Origin: Lachnospira sp900551945
Lineage (GTDB): Bacteria; Bacillota; Clostridia; Lachnospirales; Lachnospiraceae
Length of the DNA stretch: 49,456 bases
Direction of reading: 5' to 3'
Assembly: GCA_048380335.1 (NCBI GenBank)
Contig: DBFCCI010000028.1
Location: 1-49,456, forward strand
A model generated the notes under the pieces. The model did not search any database. It was given only the letters and a program-made list of their open reading frames with translations, and was not told the DNA's origin. The number at the start of each line of letters is the position of its first letter. Within the stretch, counting starts at the first letter, position 1. Shown piece after piece: positions 1 to 9,029 of this stretch. Made by a program: the position numbers and the translations under genes.

Positions 1-2
1 GA

Positions 3-140
3 TATTTTGCTTGTAGTATTGGTCAAGTTTCGCAAGAGATTAGATTATTGAAAAATATATCTAAAATCAAGGGTAATGGTAACGAACGCTGTGTATCCAC
101 ACACCTAAAGGTATGTGGTTTTGCAGCTGTTAATATATAA
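3..140 (+). CDS. partial reading frame at left edge (C-terminal 45 residues, unidentified)
   Basis: A frame is open from the window edge to a TAA at 138-140. I do not recognise the 45-residue product. Its last third coincides with a DNA hairpin (about 95-116, CCACA-C-ACCT facing AGGT-A-TGTGG). It could be the tail of a gene lying outside the window or chance. The hairpin overlapping the 3' end would fit a transposon-type gene, but no motif supports that. Confidence 0.2.
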   Translation, partial: YFACSIGQVSQEIRLLKNISKIKGNGNERCVSTHLKVCGFAAVNI

Positions 141-176
141 ATATAGTGTTAATACCTACACACACCATAGTGGTAA

Positions 177-400
177 CAGACAAAAAGTCGTGTATATTGG
201 GTGGTTATATGATAAGTGTTTAGTATTTCTTAGATAAGCTGTACAAAGTCAGGGGAAATTGCACAGGACGTGCAATTTAGGAAAAAGCGACACGACGTCG
301 CTTTTTTTCCGCCACGTTCGTTTAAAAAATTTTTCCAGCTTATCTTAGAAATTCTTAACACTTATTCATCTTCCACCAAATATACACGATTTTTTGTCTG
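177..400. repeat. foldback element family B, copy B1
   Basis: About 224 bp. The left arm (177-241) and right arm (336-400) are complementary over about 65 nt with a few mismatches. The core holds two hairpins with AGGAC or ACGAC loops (TTGCAC-AGGAC-GTGCAA and GCGAC-ACGAC-GTCGC) and a CACGTTCGT motif, all shared with the copies near 22.9 and 30.8 kb. The outer 25-28 bp of the arms are specific to this copy. The element ends 10 nt before the stop codon of the minus-strand SpoIID-like gene, so it would form that transcript's 3' end. Confidence 0.85.
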
Positions 401-410
401 CTTTACACTT

Positions 411-1682
411 CTAAACTAATTCCGCAATCTCCGAAAGCCTTACATATTTATCTGATATTTTATACCAAGTTGCAAAGTCCACCACTCCTGTCTGTGGCAT
501 ATCAAATATCCTTTGAAATGCTCTTACCGCTTCTGCTGTTCTTTCCCCATACACTCCATCAGGAACAAGAACTGGTATTCGATTATAATATTCACCAATA
601 AGATTAAGTTGCTCTTGAAGCTGCCTAACCTTTTGACCCGAAGAACCTATGTCAAGATTAGCTCCCGGCCATGATGATGGTATTCCACTTATTTGCTCGG
701 CACTGTTAATATACATATCATCACCATAATAATACCTTAAAATCTCTATAGAATTATAACTTTGGTCACCCAAATATTTACTTCCCCACTGACTCATCCA
801 GTTAGGGCAACTCACTCTCTTACCATCACAATACTGAGTTAGAATAGGCTGTTTTACATTTGGTCTTGACAAATAATTATTAAAAATATCATCTACTACA
901 TCAGAAATACTCTTAAAAATATTCCTTCCGTTCATCCACTTATGGTCATAAGCCGTTGAAGAAGTTATTGTAAAATCATATCCTTGATTTCTATACCACT
1001 CCGTATACACTCTATTTAACGTAAAGGACATTATTGCAAGTACATTTGCTTCTATCGTTTCCGTCGGCCATGTAGAATATATTTCACTACAAGCAACATT
1101 TTTTATGTAATCAGAATATCTTACATAATAATTAGTTGCTGAACTGTCTGTTGGAACACCATCATGTACAACTATAGTTTCTGGCACTACCACTCGACTC
1201 AGTACAATTTCTCCGGGTCTGTTTACTTGCTTTATCTCACTTTCGGCAATCTTTGGCGGATATTCAGCAAAAAGTGTATGTGGGAAAATTACTATATTGT
1301 CAGGTGCTTCACTTACAGTACTTCCAACAATTTGTGCGTCTTGAATACTAACTTCCCCTGACATTACATTTACCCCAGATACACTAAATGGTTCAAAGCC
1401 ATTTACATTTACTGTCACAGTATATTCGGCATAAGGTTGATTAATACTAGGTTCCATGCTGTATTCTAAAGGCGGAGTAGGAAGCATTATAGCTTCTGTC
1501 TGACCATCACTGTCCGTCACAAGCTCCTCTATTGTTGAAGATGGGTCTGCTGTGTAGGAAATGTCAACCCTTGCATTATCTATTGGTCTTCCTGTCAACC
1601 TATCAGTAACATTTATCTTAAGACTACCTTCATCTAACATTTCGGGTGGAGTTTCAAACGTATGCACATATCCAAAGCTCAT
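411..1682 (-). CDS. SpoIID-like / peptidoglycan-binding domain protein
   Basis: 423 residues in three parts. An N-terminal beta-sandwich-like region (about 20-130) resembles carboxypeptidase regulatory domains (RLTGRPIDNARV). A SpoIID-like domain (about 170-325) has ACSEIYSTWP carrying the presumed catalytic Glu, and the typical WMSQWGSKYLGDQSY...ILRYYYG tail. A C-terminal PG_binding_1 domain (about 345-410) contains PDGVYGERTAEAVRAFQ. SpoIID enzymes are lytic transglycosylases acting on denuded glycan strands during sporulation. No signal peptide is visible, so the protein may act in the mother cell or reach the wall on lysis. It is divergent from the amidase gene across a 299-bp gap. The exact substrate is inferred. 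Confidence 0.82.
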   Translation of the reverse strand: MSFGYVHTFETPPEMLDEGSLKINVTDRLTGRPIDNARVDISYTADPSSTIEELVTDSDGQTEAIMLPTPPLEYSMEPSINQPYAEYTVTVNVNGFEPFSVSGVNVMSGEVSIQDAQIVGSTVSEAPDNIVIFPHTLFAEYPPKIAESEIKQVNRPGEIVLSRVVVPETIVVHDGVPTDSSATNYYVRYSDYIKNVACSEIYSTWPTETIEANVLAIMSFTLNRVYTEWYRNQGYDFTITSSTAYDHKWMNGRNIFKSISDVVDDIFNNYLSRPNVKQPILTQYCDGKRVSCPNWMSQWGSKYLGDQSYNSIEILRYYYGDDMYINSAEQISGIPSSWPGANLDIGSSGQKVRQLQEQLNLIGEYYNRIPVLVPDGVYGERTAEAVRAFQRIFDMPQTGVVDFATWYKISDKYVRLSEIAELV

Positions 1683-1981
1683 CTATTTATATATCCTTTC
1701 TTAACATATAATATTTCAACTCACAATAATTTAAGTGCTAACTTATGTCGCACATCTGAATAATAGCCGTTTCTATAATATATGTTGACTGAGCTTACAT
1801 ATTACCAAAAATTTTATAAATACAAGCGATTGCTAATTGTACTATTTTACAATAGGATTAAAAAAAATGTAATTTAAACAATTGTAAAAAGAATATTAAT
1901 CGAGCTACTATCTATCACAAAATTCACCATATCACCAATGCCGCATAAAATAGAATAACGATTTTATTAATTGGAGTTTAT
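1683..1981. other. divergent intergenic region
   Basis: An AT-rich gap between the divergent SpoIID-like and amidase genes. It must hold both promoters, but I could not assign convincing -35/-10 pairs. No strong hairpin was seen. Confidence 0.4.
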
Positions 1982-3265
1982 ATGCCAGAAACTACTGTTG
2001 TATTAGATGCGGGACATGGAGGCACTGACCCAGGTGCTACTTATAAGGGCAGACAAGAAAAAGACGATGCCCTACGCCTTACTAAAGCTGTTGGAAGAAT
2101 TTTACAGAACAATGGAATTAATGTAATATATACACGTTCAAGTGATATATATGAAACACCATTTCAAAAAGCTACTAAAGCTAATAACGCAAATGCTGAC
2201 TTTTTTGTATCTATTCATAGAAACTCCTCAGAGCGCGATAACCAATATGAAGGTGTCGAAACTCTTGTATATAATGACGATGGAATTAAAGCTGTAATGG
2301 CAAGAAATATCAATGCTGAACTTGAAAAAGTTGGATTTAAAAACTTAGGAGTTGATGAACGCCCGAACCTTGTGGTTCTAAAAAGGACAAAAATGCCTGC
2401 AGTTCTTGTTGAAGTTGGATTTATTAACAACGACAAAGACAATGAACTGTTTGACACTCATTTTCAACACATAGCTCAAGCAATCGCTGACGGAATACTA
2501 AAAAGCTTACCATCAAGAAGTGTTGCTACTTCTTCTACATTTGTAGATAATATATCCCCAACTTATGATACTCCTAATATAAATAATACTAATAACTTTG
2601 AAAATATTAACAATCAAAATAATGTAGATAGCATAGACACTATGAATAATATTAACGATATAGATAACGACAGTGAAATAGCTAATACTGATAGTATGAA
2701 TAATAATAACATGGATAACATAGAACCTAAAGAAAATATGGATAATCCTGATGGCTATTATAATAGGAATTATAACGCAAATTATGATAGGAATTACGAT
2801 AGAAACTATAATACAAATTATGACAACAATTATGATAGAAATTATAACCCTAACTATAATAATGATTATAATTCAAACTATAACAACGAATATCCTAATG
2901 ACTATAATAACAGATATAATACTGACTACAATAACACTTCTGACAACAATTATAATTCACCTATGCAGGACAATTCTTACAACATGAATTATCCTAATTA
3001 TAACACACCTGATATATACGATGACAACACTTATAACGAACCACCAGAAAAGTTATATCGTGTTCAAACAGGAGCTTTTAGAAGCAAAGACAACGCCGAC
3101 CGTATGCTCAATTCACTCCTAATCGAAGGCTTCCCTGCATTCATAGTGTACGATAATGGAATATACAAAGTCCAAGTAGGCGCATTTAGAAATTTATTCA
3201 ATGCTATAAAAATGGAACAACGCCTTAGACGCTTTAGATACAACACATATATTTCTTATGATTAA
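1982..3265 (+). CDS. N-acetylmuramoyl-L-alanine amidase (Amidase_3) with Asn/Tyr-rich spacer and SPOR domain, CwlC-like
   Basis: 427 residues; ATG preceded by TTGGAG. Residues 3-180 are an Amidase_3 zinc domain with ligands H12 (DAGHGG), E26 and H79 (SIHRN), and catalytic E144 (LVEVGF). Residues about 185-350 are a low-complexity spacer rich in Asn, Asp and Tyr with repeated NYxx units. Residues about 352-427 form a SPOR-type domain (YRVQTGAF...YKVQVGAF) that binds septal or denuded glycan. It cleaves the amide bond between MurNAc and the stem peptide. There is no signal peptide, as in B. subtilis CwlC, a mother-cell lysis amidase that also ends in SPOR. A similar role in late sporulation is inferred. 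A terminator follows at 3291-3332. Confidence 0.9.
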   Translation: MPETTVVLDAGHGGTDPGATYKGRQEKDDALRLTKAVGRILQNNGINVIYTRSSDIYETPFQKATKANNANADFFVSIHRNSSERDNQYEGVETLVYNDDGIKAVMARNINAELEKVGFKNLGVDERPNLVVLKRTKMPAVLVEVGFINNDKDNELFDTHFQHIAQAIADGILKSLPSRSVATSSTFVDNISPTYDTPNINNTNNFENINNQNNVDSIDTMNNINDIDNDSEIANTDSMNNNNMDNIEPKENMDNPDGYYNRNYNANYDRNYDRNYNTNYDNNYDRNYNPNYNNDYNSNYNNEYPNDYNNRYNTDYNNTSDNNYNSPMQDNSYNMNYPNYNTPDIYDDNTYNEPPEKLYRVQTGAFRSKDNADRMLNSLLIEGFPAFIVYDNGIYKVQVGAFRNLFNAIKMEQRLRRFRYNTYISYD

Positions 3266-3290
3266 TTTTGGCTTGCTATTTGTATAAATA

Positions 3291-3332
3291 AAAATGACTA
3301 TCGCAACTCTTATTTATTACGATAGTCATTTT
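3291..3332 (+). terminator. Rho-independent terminator after the amidase gene
   Basis: AAAATGACTATCG pairs with CGATAGTCATTTT across a 16-nt loop, beginning 25 nt after the amidase stop. The flanking A and T runs make it potentially bidirectional. Confidence 0.85.
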
Positions 3333-3412
3333 CTTGCAATATAATCTTTTCCCCTACTCCGTAGTACTAAATTTTTAAAGTTGTCATATTTTATATAGCC
3401 ACAACCTTCCGT

Positions 3413-3565
3413 AAAATAGCAGTAGTATATAAATTAAATGCACCATTAAAAGAACTGCCAGTTATATTTGTATGTCGGCAACGAACATACTTGTTCAATG
3501 AGGACATACAAATATAACTGACTGTACTTTTTCTGGTGTGTGTATTTATATACTACTGCTATTTT
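3413..3565. repeat. foldback element family A, copy A1
   Basis: 153 bp. The 22-bp outer arms (3413-3434 and 3544-3565) are perfect inverted repeats unlike those of the other copies. Conserved inner parts are TGCACCATTAAAAGAAC on the left, a long central stem capped by GAACA-tact-TGTTC, and TGTACTTTTTCTGGTGTGTG on the right. The element ends 8 nt from the stop codon of the minus-strand gene at 3574. The flanking ACAACCTTCCGT is shared with copies A2 and A5. Confidence 0.9.
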
Positions 3566-3573
3566 CACACATC

Positions 3574-4890
3574 TTAATCCATAATTTCCGACAGTGCCTT
3601 TTCAGAGAATATCTGATTTAATACATTCATATTAAGAATTAAATCTCTTGAAATCTGCACCATTTGACTATTAGTCAAACTAAGAACATCCACAGGATTA
3701 ACAAAATCATTTACTGAAAGCTTTTCTGCCTTACTTTCTGACTCTGTATCACATACAACATTAAAATCAATTGATGATGAATTATCAGTTAGACTAATCG
3801 AACTTGTAATATAACTTGATGGACTACTATTTCCTGCCATAGAAATATTAATACAATCCGTTGCATTTCCAGTCAAGCTACTTAAATCAAACCACAGTCC
3901 AACAATTCTATCATTATCATCAACTGTAATATTAAACTTTATATTGTCAACATTTTTAAACTCATTTTCTAAACCTATAATAAGTGTATCCTTTGATACT
4001 TTAGTTACTGATGTAATAAGAGATGTATAAGCTGTAAGCTTTGAGTCACTATATATTGAGTTAATAGCATTTTCAAGCATTTTATTTAACGCATTATTAG
4101 ATATTGTAACTGTATAAGTTCTTGCGTCTTGCTGATTAGCCCCTCTATTTGTTGAAATAGTAACATTTTCGCCTTTTTCATATTCCGCATTATCCCACAA
4201 AGTATTAATTGAACTGAATATATAAGGAGTAAATGCTTTAACATCAGAAGCATATCCTTTTAACTTTTCTTTTCCTGTTCCTAATAATAATGCTCTTAAT
4301 ACTTTCTCATAGGTATCCTTATCAATCAACTGTGAATACTCATCTAATGTACCATCACCTACACGCATATACTCTGCATTTTGTGCAACCATTTCTTTTA
4401 TAACATCTTCTATGGATATCTTAAAAGTCTGTGTTATAAGTTTAGGTACACTAAAGTATATATTTTGTGTATCCTTATAAAAATTAAGCTCTACAATTGA
4501 ATTACCTTGTTGTGCTATTCCGATAATTCCACTCATAGTTGATGTGGCCATCTCAGAATATATATCATACTGTAATTCATCAGCTTTTAAATAATCAAAA
4601 TAGTCTGTTCCCTCTATATCAAGTCCCTTTAACGAAATAGTTCCTGAATACTTAACTGTCTTTATACTTCCATTGTTTTCAAGCTCTGAAAGATTGTATT
4701 CTACACTTTGTTTTAACCTATCTGTTTCTGCCTTTAAAATATCTCCTGCACTTTCTACTGGCACAGCACTTCTTTTAAGCATAGGATATGCAAAATATAT
4801 TCCCAAACCCACAACTGCAATAACAGCGACAATAATTCCAATAATCAACGGTGTCTTTTTATTTTTAGTAGGTTTATATGTATTATCCAA
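3574..4890 (-). CDS. membrane-anchored protein of unknown function
   Basis: 438 residues, not recognised as a family of known function. The N-terminus is a short basic cytoplasmic segment (KPTKNKKT) followed by one hydrophobic helix (about 15-36). The remaining 400 residues should lie outside the membrane and are rich in Ser, Thr, Asn and Asp with alternating hydrophobics, suggesting beta structure. No catalytic motif or lipobox is visible. It is preceded by a good AGGAG site. It sits alone 58 nt downstream of the dihydrofolate reductase gene on the same strand. Its 3' end abuts foldback copy A1. Confidence 0.75.
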   Translation of the reverse strand: MDNTYKPTKNKKTPLIIGIIVAVIAVVGLGIYFAYPMLKRSAVPVESAGDILKAETDRLKQSVEYNLSELENNGSIKTVKYSGTISLKGLDIEGTDYFDYLKADELQYDIYSEMATSTMSGIIGIAQQGNSIVELNFYKDTQNIYFSVPKLITQTFKISIEDVIKEMVAQNAEYMRVGDGTLDEYSQLIDKDTYEKVLRALLLGTGKEKLKGYASDVKAFTPYIFSSINTLWDNAEYEKGENVTISTNRGANQQDARTYTVTISNNALNKMLENAINSIYSDSKLTAYTSLITSVTKVSKDTLIIGLENEFKNVDNIKFNITVDDNDRIVGLWFDLSSLTGNATDCINISMAGNSSPSSYITSSISLTDNSSSIDFNVVCDTESESKAEKLSVNDFVNPVDVLSLTNSQMVQISRDLILNMNVLNQIFSEKALSEIMD

Positions 4891-4948
4891 AATACATTCT
4901 CCTTTCTTAATTCTTTGTAAAACTCACTAATAAAAAACATTTACAATA

Positions 4949-5437
4949 TCAATTATTTTTTACATACTTTATAAATTCATATACAATATTAAAATATGTC
5001 TTTTCATCGCTTGTACGCTCAATTATCCATTCTTGCCTTTTATCAAGATTCGGAAAATATTTATCTGCATCATATTTATAATCAACTTTAGTAATGTGCG
5101 CTACATCACATAAATCAACGAATTGTTCATATATTGACTGACCACCTATAATATATACATCATTTGTATCATAATCTGACACAACTTCAAGCACTTCATC
5201 AACTGAATGACATACACATATATCCTTTGGTCTGTAATTTTTATCTTTTGTAAGTACAATATTAGTTCTAAAATCAAGCGAACCTGTAGGAAGACTCTCT
5301 AATGTTTTTCTTCCCATTACAACTACTTTTCCAAGTGTTTCTTCTCTAAAAAATCTCTTATCTTCTGGGATATCTACTAAAAGGTCGTTACCCTTACCTA
5401 TCGCCCAATTCTTATCTACTGCTGCTATAAGGTTCAA
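4949..5437 (-). CDS. folA: dihydrofolate reductase
   Basis: Reduces dihydrofolate to tetrahydrofolate with NADPH. About 162 residues, normal for bacterial DHFR. Visible family features are NLIAAVDKNWAIGKGNDLL at the N-terminus, VVMGRKTLESLP (NADPH binding), TNIVLTKD, and VYIIGGQSIYEQF. I chose a TTG start at 5437 because GGAGG lies 7 nt upstream; an in-frame TTG at 5452 overlaps that GGAGG and would add five residues. No folate or thymidylate gene is adjacent in the window. Confidence 0.93.
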   Translation of the reverse strand: MNLIAAVDKNWAIGKGNDLLVDIPEDKRFFREETLGKVVVMGRKTLESLPTGSLDFRTNIVLTKDKNYRPKDICVCHSVDEVLEVVSDYDTNDVYIIGGQSIYEQFVDLCDVAHITKVDYKYDADKYFPNLDKRQEWIIERTSDEKTYFNIVYEFIKYVKNN

Positions 5438-5548
5438 AAAAATTACCTCCAAATTTTATTTATCAAATAAATATTCACAAGCAACTTTAATAATTGCTCG
5501 TAAAAATATTACCAATATTAATTTTTACAAAAAACTTTATTCATAATA

Positions 5549-6793
5549 TCAAAGTCTTCCATATATTGACTTTGGCACATAAGCTTGTACTTCTATTCCA
5601 TTTTCAGTGTATTCTTCTTTTTGAAGCTGACCATGTTGTCTTATAAGCTGTATCTTACCTGCTTCATTATAAGCAAAACACCTTTCAATATATATTCTGC
5701 TCTCTTTAATAATTTCTTGTAAAACTTCATCAAGCTTATCAAGTCCATCTCCACGATAAGCTGATATATTAATAGTGTATTTTGCCTTAAGGTCTTTAAG
5801 TACTGGAACTTCTGTAAGCTTATCACATTTGTTAAATAAAGTAATAACTGTCTTATCTTTTACTTCAAGCTGTTGTAATGTTTCATAAACAGTTGCAATC
5901 TGTCTATCCATATCAGGATTAGAACAATCCACTACATGAATAATTATATCTGCATATTTTGCTTCTTCAAGTGTACTTTTAAATGCTTCTATAAGATTAT
6001 GTGGAAGCTTTCTTATAAACCCTACTGTATCTGTAAGAAGAATTTTCTCTCCATTAGTAAGCTTTAACATTCTTGTTGTAGGGTCAAGAGTTGCAAATAA
6101 CTTATCTTGAGATAATACATCTGCATTTGTTAAGTGATTAAGTAGTGTTGACTTACCTGCGTTAGTATAACCTACTATGGCAGCAGTCATAACACTGTCT
6201 TCACTTCTTTGTTGTCTTGTAACTTCTCTGTGACTTTCAACTTCTTTTAATTGTCTTGATAACTTTGTCACTCTGTCACGAATAATTCTTCTGTCAGTTT
6301 CTATCTTCTTTTCACCTGGCCCTCTTGTTCCAATACCACCACCTAGTCTAGAAAGTGTAGTTCCAAGTCCTGCAAGTCTTGTCATTCTATATTTTAACTG
6401 AGCCATTTCAACCTGTATTTTACCTTCACTTGTTGTTGCATGTGCCGCAAAAATGTCAAGGATAACCATAGTTCTATCCATAACTTTAGTGTTAAGCTCA
6501 TCTTCAAGATTTTTAAGTTGTGCTGGTGACAATTCATCATCACAAATTATTCCAGTTGCGTCAAGTTTTACAATAAGCTCCCTAACTTCTTCTAACTTAC
6601 CCTTACCAATATAAGTAGCTGGATGAAAACTATCTCTAGGCTGAATAACCTTACCAACCGTTTCCGCTCCTGCCGTTTTTGCAAGCTCCTTTAACTCCTC
6701 AAGCGAACTCTCCGCATCTTCATCATCATCAAGCTGAACCCCGACAAGAATAACCCTTTCAATCTCCTCCTCAGTATCATATACCTGCGCCAT
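5549..6793 (-). CDS. hflX: ribosome-associated GTPase HflX
   Basis: 414 residues. The N-terminal HflX domain (about 1-185) includes HPATYIGKGKLEE and a glycine-rich segment (GLGTTLSRLGGGIGTRGPGE). The G domain (about 200-365) has G1 GYTNAGKST, G3 DTVGF and G4 NKCD. HflX splits stalled or hibernating 70S ribosomes in stress. Start supported by AAGGAGG 5 nt upstream of ATG. It stands alone; upstream lie foldback copy A2 and a degenerate tandem repeat. Confidence 0.96.
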   Translation of the reverse strand: MAQVYDTEEEIERVILVGVQLDDDEDAESSLEELKELAKTAGAETVGKVIQPRDSFHPATYIGKGKLEEVRELIVKLDATGIICDDELSPAQLKNLEDELNTKVMDRTMVILDIFAAHATTSEGKIQVEMAQLKYRMTRLAGLGTTLSRLGGGIGTRGPGEKKIETDRRIIRDRVTKLSRQLKEVESHREVTRQQRSEDSVMTAAIVGYTNAGKSTLLNHLTNADVLSQDKLFATLDPTTRMLKLTNGEKILLTDTVGFIRKLPHNLIEAFKSTLEEAKYADIIIHVVDCSNPDMDRQIATVYETLQQLEVKDKTVITLFNKCDKLTEVPVLKDLKAKYTINISAYRGDGLDKLDEVLQEIIKESRIYIERCFAYNEAGKIQLIRQHGQLQKEEYTENGIEVQAYVPKSIYGRL

Positions 6794-6870
6794 ACGACCT
6801 CCTTATATAACCAATATTCCTAAATATTCTACATTCTTTCACATTCCATATTATAAACAATCTTACATTC

Positions 6871-7072
6871 ATTAACCATCACCAACTCCATTAACATCTT
6901 GCTGAAAAAGCCAACAACTTCCCATCAAGCTATATGACTTAACATATTAACCATCACCAACCACCACACCCTTTAATATTTTGCTAATAAAGCCAACCAC
7001 TCTTTCATCAATATATAATACTTCACACATTAACTATCACCAACCACTCCACCCATATTTTGCTAATAAATA
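6871..7072. repeat. degenerate tandem repeat, three units of 75-83 bp
   Basis: Units begin at about 6871, 6946 and 7029 with ATTAACCATCACCAAC or a one-base variant. Each continues into a TTGCTRAWAAAGCC-like segment. The third unit is shorter. It lies between hflX and foldback copy A2. It has no coding potential and no CRISPR-like spacing. Confidence 0.7.
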
Positions 7073-7094
7073 GAATAAAGAAAACCTTCCGTCA

Positions 7095-7249
7095 GGATAT
7101 AGGACTTATATAAATAATAAATGCACCATTTAAAGAACAATTATCTATATATGTATGACAGCGGCAAACACCCTTGTTTGACGAGGGCATACATATATAG
7201 ATAATTGTACTTTCACTGGTGTGTGTTTATTTATATAAGTCCTATATCC
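7095..7249. repeat. foldback element family A, copy A2
   Basis: 155 bp with perfect 23-bp outer arms (7095-7117 and 7227-7249). The shared core is TGCACCATTTAAAGAAC, a stem capped by CAAACA...TGTTTG, then TGTACTTTCACTGGTGTGTG. It ends 14 nt from the ptsI stop codon. ACCTTCCGT lies just outside the left arm, as in copy A1. Confidence 0.9.
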
Positions 7250-7263
7250 CTTCACACCATAAG

Positions 7264-8982
7264 TTATTTATTAGCAATATAATCATTAAGATACATCGCA
7301 ACTTCTTTTTCAGTAACCATATTCGCCACCTTACTCTCCAACTCACAAGCCTCTTTCATAGTCCAAGAAGCGATATTTTTCCTAGTTTCAAGCACCTTAG
7401 ACGGTGTCACACTAAACTCGTCAAGCCCATAAGCAAGTAAAAGCGGTATCATAGCTGGATTGCCTGCTGCCTCACCACACATACCAACTTCAATTCCTTC
7501 TTCTTTCCCCGCCTTAATAATTCTCTTTATAAATCTAAGCACCGCCGGATTAAAGACAGAATAAAGATATGCAACATTTTCATTTCCCCTATCTACTGCC
7601 ATTACATATTGCGTAAGGTCATTAGTTCCTATTGAGAAAAAGTCAGTTTCCTTTGCAAGCACATCTGCCATCATTGCCGCCGCTGGCGTTTCTATCATAA
7701 CACCAATTTGAATATTTTTATCAAACTCTATATTATCCTTTTCAAGATTATTCATAAGCTTACCAATAATATTTTTAACTTGTCTAACTTCATTAACACT
7801 TGTAATCATTGGAAGCATTATTCTTATTCGTCCAAATGCACTTGCTCTTAATATTGCCCTTAACTGTACCGTAAATACATCAACTCTGTCAAGACAAAAC
7901 CTTATAGCTCTGTAACCTAAAAATGGATTATTTTCCTTTGCAAGCCCCATATAGGGAATATCTTTATCGCCACCTATATCAAGTGTCCTAATTGTTAAAA
8001 ACTTATCTTTGCAAAGAATTACTGCTTTTTTATATGCTTCAAATTGTTCTTCTTCTGTTGGCATTTTAACACCATTCATAAATAAAAATTCAGTTCTAAA
8101 AAGTCCAACACCTTCTGCTCCTGCTGTCATAGCCTTTGTAGCATCATCAGCATTTCCAATATTTGCCGCAAGGCATACTTTTATATTATCAGCCGTACAA
8201 GTTTCTTTATTCACATATTGCTTTAATTCTTCTTGCACTTCAAGAAAACGTCTTCTCTTTTTTTCATAAATTCTTACAGTTCGTTCTATTGGATTGACAA
8301 ATATTTCTCCATATTCACCATCTACAATTACATAATCTTCATTTTTAATAAGTTTGCAAGCATTTTTAACATTAAGAACTGCTGGTATCTCAAGAGCTCT
8401 AGCAAGAATAGCTGCATGTGAAGTTTCACCGCCATTTTCTGCAATAATACCAACTACATTATCAATATCCATAGAAGCCGTAATTGATGGACGAAGCTCT
8501 TTTGCTACAATAATCGTTTGTGGTTTAAGACTTGTCAAATCTACTCTCTTTACTCCCATAAGAATATCAATAACGTGGTTTCTCAAGTCTTCAATATCAG
8601 CAACCCTTTGGTTCATGGCTTCATTATCCATAGCTTGAAATATTTTTATAAATTTATTGCAAATTGCGTCAAATGCTGCTTCTGCACATATTTTTTCACT
8701 TTCAATAATATCATTGACCCCTTGTGTCATTTCAGGGTCTTTTATAATGTATATTTGATTTTGCATTACAAGTGCAGTATTATTGTTATCTTTAAGCTTA
8801 CTACTTAACTGCTCAATAACTGTTTGTGTTGTTTTTATAAATTCTTCAACAGCTTCTTTAAAACGCACCTTTTCTGCATTGACATCTTCTATATTTATAA
8901 CTTCAAACTCTGTATCCTTAATATCTACTAAAACGGCATTTCCCATGCCAATACCTTTAGATGTACCAATTCCTCTTATCAT
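7264..8982 (-). CDS. ptsI: phosphoenolpyruvate-protein phosphotransferase (PTS enzyme I)
   Basis: 572 residues, full length for cytoplasmic EI. It transfers phosphate from PEP to HPr. The N-terminal domain carries the swivelling phosphohistidine motif GGETSHAAILARALEIPAV (about residue 190). The C-terminal TIM barrel has FRTEFLFM, the RTLDIGGDK PEP-binding segment and the catalytic-Cys loop MCGEAAGNP. ATG is preceded by AAAGGCG. No ptsH or sugar EII gene lies nearby, so this is a detached general PTS gene. Confidence 0.96.
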   Translation of the reverse strand: MIRGIGTSKGIGMGNAVLVDIKDTEFEVINIEDVNAEKVRFKEAVEEFIKTTQTVIEQLSSKLKDNNNTALVMQNQIYIIKDPEMTQGVNDIIESEKICAEAAFDAICNKFIKIFQAMDNEAMNQRVADIEDLRNHVIDILMGVKRVDLTSLKPQTIIVAKELRPSITASMDIDNVVGIIAENGGETSHAAILARALEIPAVLNVKNACKLIKNEDYVIVDGEYGEIFVNPIERTVRIYEKKRRRFLEVQEELKQYVNKETCTADNIKVCLAANIGNADDATKAMTAGAEGVGLFRTEFLFMNGVKMPTEEEQFEAYKKAVILCKDKFLTIRTLDIGGDKDIPYMGLAKENNPFLGYRAIRFCLDRVDVFTVQLRAILRASAFGRIRIMLPMITSVNEVRQVKNIIGKLMNNLEKDNIEFDKNIQIGVMIETPAAAMMADVLAKETDFFSIGTNDLTQYVMAVDRGNENVAYLYSVFNPAVLRFIKRIIKAGKEEGIEVGMCGEAAGNPAMIPLLLAYGLDEFSVTPSKVLETRKNIASWTMKEACELESKVANMVTEKEVAMYLNDYIANK

Positions 8983-9029
8983 ACTCGCACGCCTTTCTCT
9001 ACTCTCAAGCAGTTTTTATACCTATTAAT

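Noticed and set aside
177..400. Autonomous insertion sequence
   Set aside because: The foldback elements are about 150-240 bp and carry no transposase frame; at most they are non-autonomous.
2751..2987. Plus-strand frame rich in Ile and Thr
   Set aside because: It is the out-of-frame reading of the amidase's Asn/Tyr repeat; the low-complexity content follows from the DNA repeat.
6871..7072. CRISPR array
   Set aside because: Only three units, degenerate along their length, with no constant short repeat separated by unique spacers and no cas genes.
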